64,000 nucleotides of DNA, from assembly GCA_025602915.1 (NCBI GenBank), contig JAHLJZ010000032.1, positions 1 through 64,000 of the forward strand, read 5' to 3'. The translations under genes and the position numbers were made by a program. Below, piece by piece: positions 57,739 to 64,000 of the stretch (the first letter of the stretch is position 1; the number at the start of each line of letters is the position of its first letter). Under the pieces are notes generated by a model. That model saw only the letters and a program-made list of their open reading frames with translations, did not search any database and was not told where the DNA came from. This DNA comes from Paraphysoderma sedebokerense. Lineage: Eukaryota > Blastocladiomycota > Physodermatomycetes > Physodermatales > Physodermataceae.

Positions 57739-58353
57739 GCGGAGGGGAGAGGGGAGAGGGGGGTGAGGGATGATGGGGGAGGGATGTGGATGTCGGAGGA
57801 GGGATTGGGGATGTCGGATGATGGAGCGATGGGGATGGAATGGAGGCAATTCCCTCTCTTCCCTTTTCCTTGAAAAAATAATTCCCCTTTTCTGCCAGTC
57901 ACGTGTAAGTCACATGTATATCACTGATATATTGCAGGTATATCACTATCCAAAATACAATACACACTGATGAGATTGGAATAGGAATAAATGACAACTG
58001 TGTATATTCACATCTGGCCATGCCCATCGGAACCGTCATTTGCTATGAAGACCAAAGCTGTGGTAATGAAAACGCAAGTGTATAAATGATTCAGTAGTAT
58101 GCATATGTGTATACATAAATACCTTTATCCATTCGTTCCTTCCGGTTTACTGATCTTCATCTGGTATATCTATGCCGGCTCTTCTAGTCTGGACGCCCCG
58201 TTCCTCGCTGTCTTGAACTGAATCACGAATTCATCTATTCCCTCAGTTGAATCTTCATCTTCCACATTCATACATAGCCATACTCCATACGCTATACACT
58301 ATACTCCGTACGCTAATAGACAACCCAGCAGATATACGCTAGCCAACTTCTCC
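57739..58353. promoter_or_regulatory. Divergent intergenic region between the APSES factor and TFIIE-alpha
   Basis: About 615 bp separate the two divergent starts. It holds a purine-rich stretch (57,735-57,840) and a CACGTG E-box at about 57900-57905. No gene is supported. Confidence 0.4.
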
Positions 58354-60384
58354 ATGAGCACAAAGGACGATGCCCTGCCCGACGCTCCCTCCCCGCATTC
58401 CATCAACACCCTCAAGGCACTCGTCTACAGAGTCTCTCGCACTTTTTACGATACCAAGGAAATCCTTGTCCTCGATGTCTTGAATAAACGCCTCTCGTAT
58501 GCTTCTTTTCCATCCATTTTATTATTACAAGTATTGCTGTGATGTAGTATTCTGATCCAAAAAAACAGAATAAAAGACGAAGAACTCGCTCGATGTTTGC
58601 GAATGAATACAAGAGATGTCAACAAACTTTGCTCAAAATTAAGAGAAGATAGATTAATCAGAATGTAAACGACTCAATTCTTGGTTACTTACTATTGAGT
58701 TTCCTTCGCTGTCTATTCATTCTTTTCCGCGCTACAAGAATTCAAGAATAACCACGTATTCTTGTTATCCTCCCTTAAATCTTGTGTCATCAATTCTATT
58801 CGATTCATTATCCGCCGATTCGTTAATATAACCATCCCTGCCTCTATTCCTCTGTACGAATTCCGAATCATCCTCAAAGGGAATCGAGAGGCGACGGCGT
58901 TCGACATGGCAAGCCAGTGCTTCGATGGTGGTGTACGTTGGACTACAAACTGTTTGTCGACGTTACAAAACTACGGCTATACAAAATGCGTATGATGATT
59001 GATGCAAAAATGAGAAGTGTAGCTATTGATCTTTTACTACGATACCCGCAAGTCCGCGTGATTTGACCTCTCTCGATTCGAATTAGGAATTAGAGAATAA
59101 AGGTTACATATGCCCGAATTGTCAGAAAACGTATACCCCTCTAGAAGCACAGTCATTGATAGATCCGACTACGTTTCTATTTAATTGTGAAATCTGCGGG
59201 ACAAATTTGGAGAATAACGAGAACGAAGAAGGTGTCCGACTCAGTCAAGAAGCTTTGAGTAGGTGGGTAAACTTCAGCATCAATTAGTGGTAATCGCAAA
59301 CACTAGCTTTAAAGAGCTGCAAATAGTGCGCGATCCAGAACATTCTGACCAAACTTTCCAACTTTCTCTCAATTCAGGTTCATCGAACAGACGAATCCCA
59401 TAACCGAGATCTTGAAACAAACCGATCAGATAAAACTGCCAGTGTATGTTGTTCTCATTTCAATCTTACTCGATCTTACCGTTTACCCAAGCTCTGACGG
59501 TCAAATGCATTTTGCTTAAACTCTTCTAACTTCTCCATTCCAAATAGCTATAACCCGTTACAGACACCGGCAGAGAACGCGGCAATCACTTCCACAAGAA
59601 CTGTTCAAAAAGATATTCAACTAGCTACGGAGACTGGAACGTCCGCGACAAACGACATCGTGGTCGTGTTCGAGACGGATGATGCAACGGCTAGAGCGAA
59701 ACGAGAGGAAGAATTAGAAAAGAAACGGTATATTTCGTCTACCAGTCTTCCTAAGACGATTCTGTATTTCGTGTTCTTATCACTCATTTCGGTATACTTT
59801 GAATGAATAGACAACAAAATGCGCTTCCGGTGTGGCATCAGTTTTCTACTGTTTCAGGGGAACCAGTTCAGGGTACCTCTACACCTCCTGGTGAAGACGA
59901 AGATTTAGACGAAGACATTGAATTCGAAAAAGTTGAAGCCGGAGCGGGAGAAGAAGAGACCAAAGAAGACGAAGATGATTGTACGTGTATTTCAGGTTTA
60001 CCTCTAACTTCCATTCACAATTAATTAATTTCCAACCACCCTTTTCCCGCGACAGATTACAAACAATACTACGCTTCATTACTAGCCCAGCAATCAGCAG
60101 TCTCAGAATCCGGCGGGTCCGTGGAATCACCCGATTCCAACGAAGTCGAAGACGAAGATGGAGATGAAGACGAAGAATTCGTGGCGGTTTCGGTACCTGA
60201 TTCTTTAAACTCTTCGGGTTCTAATAAACGAAAATTAAGCGACGACGAAGTCAATGAAGGGGGCGAGGCGAAAAGGGTGAAAATTGGGAACGAAGATACA
60301 GAGGAAGAAGGGGAAGATGATAGTGACGAGGATATAGAGTTTGAAGAGGTCGGGACGCCGGAGAGTGATGTATCGTTGAGTTGA
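58354..60384 (+). CDS. TFA1: Transcription factor TFIIE alpha subunit
   Basis: About eight exons. The N-terminal winged helix has LKALVYRVSRTFYDTKEILVL, then IKDEELARCLRMNTRDVNKLC and SKLREDRLIRMESRGDG. The helix preceding the zinc ribbon reads LDYKLFVDVTKLRLYKMR, and the ribbon has GYICPNCQKTY and LFNCEICGTNL. The C-terminus is acidic (EDDSDEDIEFEEVG). This is the TFIIE-alpha order; the protein recruits and regulates TFIIH at RNA polymerase II promoters. The join between the second and third exons spans about 210 nt, and the next requires a donor at AGAA/GTGTAG and acceptor GAATTAG/AGAAT. All phases agree. Confidence 0.9.
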
Positions 60385-61165
60385 TAGTCCTGATTTGAAA
60401 GATACAGTTGAACCTGATATGATAGTGATTGAATACACGGTGTTCCTTATGTCATCAGTACAACATTTCGTTACGCATAATGCAATCTATAGTACAACAA
60501 GACGGAGTGGGTTCTTTTGCAGCACTGTATTCGCTAGTACAAGATAAACGCGCGACCACTCGTGTCCGTAATTTAATTTAAGATTGAAAATAATTATCAT
60601 GCAGCAGTCAACTGTGAAGCTTGACTTAATATCAACTTTTTGCCTCTACGCATTGACCGGATTTGCTCGAAAAATTGCAGAAGAGAAAAGTTCTTTCCCT
60701 AATCACATGCAACTATGTTAACACTTCACGCATGGTTGTAAACTCGACGGAAAAATAAGAACATCTAAATAGTTAAACATGAGGGAATGTACCACGGACG
60801 TAATGTTGCCTGTATTAACATGTATCGTAGATATGAAGACTGGATGAGTATGAATGGATGCAGAAGAAAGAGGGTGATGCCATGTGGCGACTATGAACCG
60901 TTCAAAGGAATTGAAGGGGTTACGTGGAACACCACCACTATTCGAGTGAAAAATTGGGGGGTGGCAATGATCGAATGTTCCTGGAGAAAAGTTTTGATCG
61001 AATGTGGCGAATGGAGATGATTCTCCAGAATCCAGAAGCAGACATTGACGCGGGAGCTGGCCCCGTCAGGCACGTCGCGCGCGAAAATGTGGTTTTTTCT
61101 TCTTGAACTTTTGCGCTTTCTCTCCTCACTTTTATCAACCGGGACCATCGAATAGATTATCCATT
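60385..61165. other. Intergenic, no convincing gene
   Basis: About 780 bp between TFIIE-alpha and the caspase-MBL gene. A 77-codon open frame at 60787-61020 and overlapping frames on both strands have no conserved motif, signal peptide or splice extension that I can support. This presumably contains the promoter of the downstream gene. Confidence 0.45.
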
Positions 61166-63874
61166 ATGAGTTCATGGAGTTATCTTCCAACAACGTCCAT
61201 GCACGCAGTTTATCGGCAATCCCCAACTGCGACCGGTCTTGGGTTCAAGCTATACCTGATCAACTGTATTATTGACACTGATGTCGACGGCGGCAACATC
61301 GAAAAATGCGACAGCTGGAATGATTTTCGAAGCAAAGTTACCGCCTATAGCGGCCAAAATTTTCAGAAAAAATTGAGTGAATGGGAAAAATTGGAAGAGC
61401 TGTTGAAACCTTTGACGGTTGTCCGACCTTCGGATCCTGGGGTCTTTACATTTGGACAATCTGTCAAAGGAGAACATCCATGCTGCATTGCCATTCATGG
61501 AGTGGGATTACCTGAACCAACCGTTGAGTATACTCATCGACCAGACCTTGTTCAATGTCATATGACAAGACAATTGGTCGAAGCTCTTACAAGTTTTTGG
61601 CGATGTCACTTTGCAAACAAAACCAGCCGGAGTGAAATGGTTCTTGTCTTAGGAGAACCTGCTGGTCTTGAGCAGGAATTACGAAACGACGTTTCCAGCG
61701 CTTGCGATCTACTCGAACAAAACTCTTCGCAGAACAGTTTCAGCGGCAGTAATCTGAACAATGTTACAGAATTTAAAGATGCATTATTGGCCGCGTTAGA
61801 GACGCACAGTAAAATTGAATCTACTGATTTTGGCGCATATTATATAGAGGACCATCAAAAGCGCATAACGCTTGCAATCTGCCCTACCTTCGAAGAGTTA
61901 CGGCTATTCCTTCGCCATATAAGTGCGACCACCCGTTCAAGAGATCTTAGAATAGTGTACTGCGGTCATGGAACGAAATCGGGAGAAATTATGTTATTCG
62001 AAGACAATGAGAAACCAGAAGGACTAGTGAGCGGTGGTGAGCTGAGAGCAGTATTCAATGATCTATACTGGTCTTCGCGTCCACAACTGTCAATGTGGTT
62101 TAATTGCTGCTATGGCCTCGATGTTGTTGCTCAAATGACAGATGAGAAAAAGCCGGATGAACTGAAAAAGAAATTGAGACAATTTGTGAAGGCTACCGGA
62201 GTTGATGTCAGTGTTTTCGACATAATTGAAGAGTTCGAGGCGAAACTAAGAATACGAGAGTCCAATGATTTGGACTTCCAACGTATGATCGAGGGCAACA
62301 GAAGCCTATGGATGGCTGGCCGAGGAACTTCACAAGAGAGAAGTCAGTTCCAAATTCAGATGAACAAAGCAAATGCGGATTTTAAATTACATCTAATACC
62401 TTTGTCAATAGGCGTTCTGCATGGGGCAGGAGAACTCGGTATCGTTTTCGGCAACCCTGAACATTCTCCTGTCAAGTCTGAAGCTGCAAATAACCAAAAG
62501 ATTAGGCGTCTGCGCTTAAAGGATTGGGAAAAGTATCCAGAGCAATGTGAGGCTCTATTTACGAGAGATAGACCTGGTGTAGATTGTAAGAATGAAGATG
62601 ATGTAGATTGTCCCACCATTCAAGCAATGCAAGCTCACTGCGGCGATTCTAGTGTCATCCGCTTTCGCAGTTGGGCATTCTTAATTGACGGTGGTTTTAT
62701 CAGTACAGCGCCCTGTTACTGGAAATCCATACAAGATTTAGCCCATTTACACATGGTTATTCTGACTCATGGGGATTGCGATCATGTAAACGGCCTCAGA
62801 CCATTCTTCCAATGGAGGCTAAACTACAAGAATCGTCTTAGCCACAGGAAGCCGAATCCAGAGGTGCGAAAACTTGTAATCCAGAGAGGAGTCCTCCGAT
62901 TGAGAGAGTGGAAACATGCCATTGATTTGGCCAATGTAGCTCAAGCTACATTAAAAGACGAGGAAATAGCAGATGAGAATAACATTGTCACTATGGAAGA
63001 ACAAGAACTTTTCAAAGAAACAGATGATACTTATGGTGTGACGGTGAGAGTTATACTTCCATCTAGCGATCTAGCGAAAAATGCAAATATAAAATTGCTT
63101 GCAGAGAGATATGCAAATCGCTTGGACACGGCTAGCAAGGAATTAGCCGATGCCAGAAATCCCGATATCAAGAAAGGGGTCGTTAAAATTGCCAAATTAC
63201 TACAAAAGGCAAAAGGTACCGAGGATTTAGCTCAATTACGTCAATGCGGACAAGACATTGCAAATCAATTCAATTCAGAACAACTCCTAGATATGAATGT
63301 TCCCGACTCCGTGAAGGAGATACTTGAAAAATTGGTAGATCTTAGATATACTGAAGGTGCCATCCTTCGAGATACAACATTGATCAACCGGACAGGTATT
63401 GTTTTACTTTTCAAATTTAGTACGGAAAAGAATAGCAAGTTAGCTCTGCTCACTGGTGATGCGGACGGGAAAGACCTTCATGAAAATCTACAAAAAAAGA
63501 TCCCAGAGGGATCGACCGAGCGCTCCCCTGCAGATGGCAGGATCCACATTAATTATGTTGATGTTCCACATCATGGAGCAAGTTTCACCCAAAATAACGC
63601 TGATTTTCTATTCGACACTAAACATTACAAATTTGATTACATCGTGGTCAGCACAAATGGTCGCCATGGTCATCCAGCAAAGGACACCCTAGAGGTGTTA
63701 GCAAAATATATGAAAAGTGAGGACAGTACAAGATTGTATTTTACTTATGACCCAACGAATGAGAAAAAAAATGTATTCGTAGAAGCGGATATAGATGCAA
63801 GAAGAATTCAGTATGGCCCAATGGAGACGGATAATTTTGTCAAGATCATTTTGGAAGATAGTGTTGCTAGTTAA
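61166..63874 (+). CDS. Caspase-like peptidase fused to ComEC-type metallo-beta-lactamase domain
   Basis: Intronless, 902 codons from the ATG at 61166; the frame is open upstream to about 61103 but has no earlier ATG. Residues 1-240 are not recognised. A caspase/C14-like domain follows: a strand ending IVYCGHG (His268), GLVSGGELRAVF, then MWFNCCYG, where Cys315 aligns with the DACYSG cysteine. The C-terminal half is a metallo-beta-lactamase domain: VIRFRSWAFLIDGG, the metal motif VILTHGDCDHVNGL (His535, Asp537, Asp539, His540), NRTGIVLL, LLTGDAD (Asp765), VPHHGAS (His802/803) and GRHGHPAKDTLEVL (His836). This is the ComEC/Rec2-type MBL subclass. A helical insert of about 170 residues splits it. 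Both active sites look intact. The likely activities are peptide cleavage and hydrolysis of a phosphoester or nucleic acid. Confidence 0.82.
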   Translation: MSSWSYLPTTSMHAVYRQSPTATGLGFKLYLINCIIDTDVDGGNIEKCDSWNDFRSKVTAYSGQNFQKKLSEWEKLEELLKPLTVVRPSDPGVFTFGQSVKGEHPCCIAIHGVGLPEPTVEYTHRPDLVQCHMTRQLVEALTSFWRCHFANKTSRSEMVLVLGEPAGLEQELRNDVSSACDLLEQNSSQNSFSGSNLNNVTEFKDALLAALETHSKIESTDFGAYYIEDHQKRITLAICPTFEELRLFLRHISATTRSRDLRIVYCGHGTKSGEIMLFEDNEKPEGLVSGGELRAVFNDLYWSSRPQLSMWFNCCYGLDVVAQMTDEKKPDELKKKLRQFVKATGVDVSVFDIIEEFEAKLRIRESNDLDFQRMIEGNRSLWMAGRGTSQERSQFQIQMNKANADFKLHLIPLSIGVLHGAGELGIVFGNPEHSPVKSEAANNQKIRRLRLKDWEKYPEQCEALFTRDRPGVDCKNEDDVDCPTIQAMQAHCGDSSVIRFRSWAFLIDGGFISTAPCYWKSIQDLAHLHMVILTHGDCDHVNGLRPFFQWRLNYKNRLSHRKPNPEVRKLVIQRGVLRLREWKHAIDLANVAQATLKDEEIADENNIVTMEEQELFKETDDTYGVTVRVILPSSDLAKNANIKLLAERYANRLDTASKELADARNPDIKKGVVKIAKLLQKAKGTEDLAQLRQCGQDIANQFNSEQLLDMNVPDSVKEILEKLVDLRYTEGAILRDTTLINRTGIVLLFKFSTEKNSKLALLTGDADGKDLHENLQKKIPEGSTERSPADGRIHINYVDVPHHGASFTQNNADFLFDTKHYKFDYIVVSTNGRHGHPAKDTLEVLAKYMKSEDSTRLYFTYDPTNEKKNVFVEADIDARRIQYGPMETDNFVKIILEDSVAS

Positions 63875-64000
63875 AGTTTAAGTATCCTAGTAATTTGGAA
63901 CACATCCAAAGTCTCTATATACCAATGATATTTGCGCAATTCTCTATAGAACTGTAGTCCAATGGACTTCCAAATTTAAAGCTATAAATTTCAGTTTTAA

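Noticed and set aside
60787-61020. 77-codon open frame with overlapping frames on both strands
   Set aside because: No domain, signal peptide, splice extension or conserved motif; composition looks random and it lies in the promoter region of the next gene.

Overview
The window looks like nuclear DNA from an intron-rich, early-diverging fungus (chytrid- or blastocladia-like is my guess; the species cannot be read from it). The evidence is a fungal-type APSES/KilA-N plus ankyrin transcription factor, a membrane-bound hybrid histidine kinase, proteinase-K-like subtilases, and dense coding with many short GT-AG introns of roughly 50-100 nt. I found no rRNA, tRNA, CRISPR array, plasmid or virus-like element.

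Layout. 0-10.6 kb: a single-pass membrane protein, NSRP1-like splicing factor, secreted/anchored subtilase, cytochrome c oxidase subunit 6b (COX12) divergent from acylaminoacyl-peptidase, and an F-box/LRR protein. 11-14 kb: two tandem flavodoxin-fold NAD(P)H:quinone oxidoreductases. 14-20 kb: a weak small gene and a ~1,600-residue disordered protein full of SQ/TQ motifs. 20-31 kb: a stand-alone REV1-type BRCT protein, CTNNBL1, NOC2, TFIIIC subunit 6 and RAD6. 31-36 kb: a coiled-coil protein and two LRR genes with bacterial-effector-style (LPxLPxxL) repeats, the second cut off at its 5' end.

36.2-53.3 kb: a directly repeated block of 8,521 bp present twice and identical wherever I compared it (36241-44761 and 44762-53282). 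Each copy carries a PEX26-like tail-anchored protein, TRS33/TRAPPC6 and a CHASE-PAS hybrid histidine kinase. The block edges cut a subtilase and a small membrane-protein gene, so the internal junction leaves broken versions of both. It is either a very recent tandem duplication or an assembly artefact.

53.5-64 kb: an AT-rich region with old direct repeats, an MBP1/SWI4-like APSES factor, TFIIE-alpha, and an intronless 902-residue protein joining a caspase-like domain to a ComEC-type metallo-beta-lactamase domain. That fusion is my main candidate for an undescribed system.

The other notable theme is extreme exon fragmentation. COX12 is built from seven exons including one of 3 nt that supplies a conserved CX9C cysteine, and one of the two quinone reductases needs a 5-nt exon. 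All gene models below were spliced by eye from frame, GT-AG signals and family conservation; no alignment program or transcript data was available.
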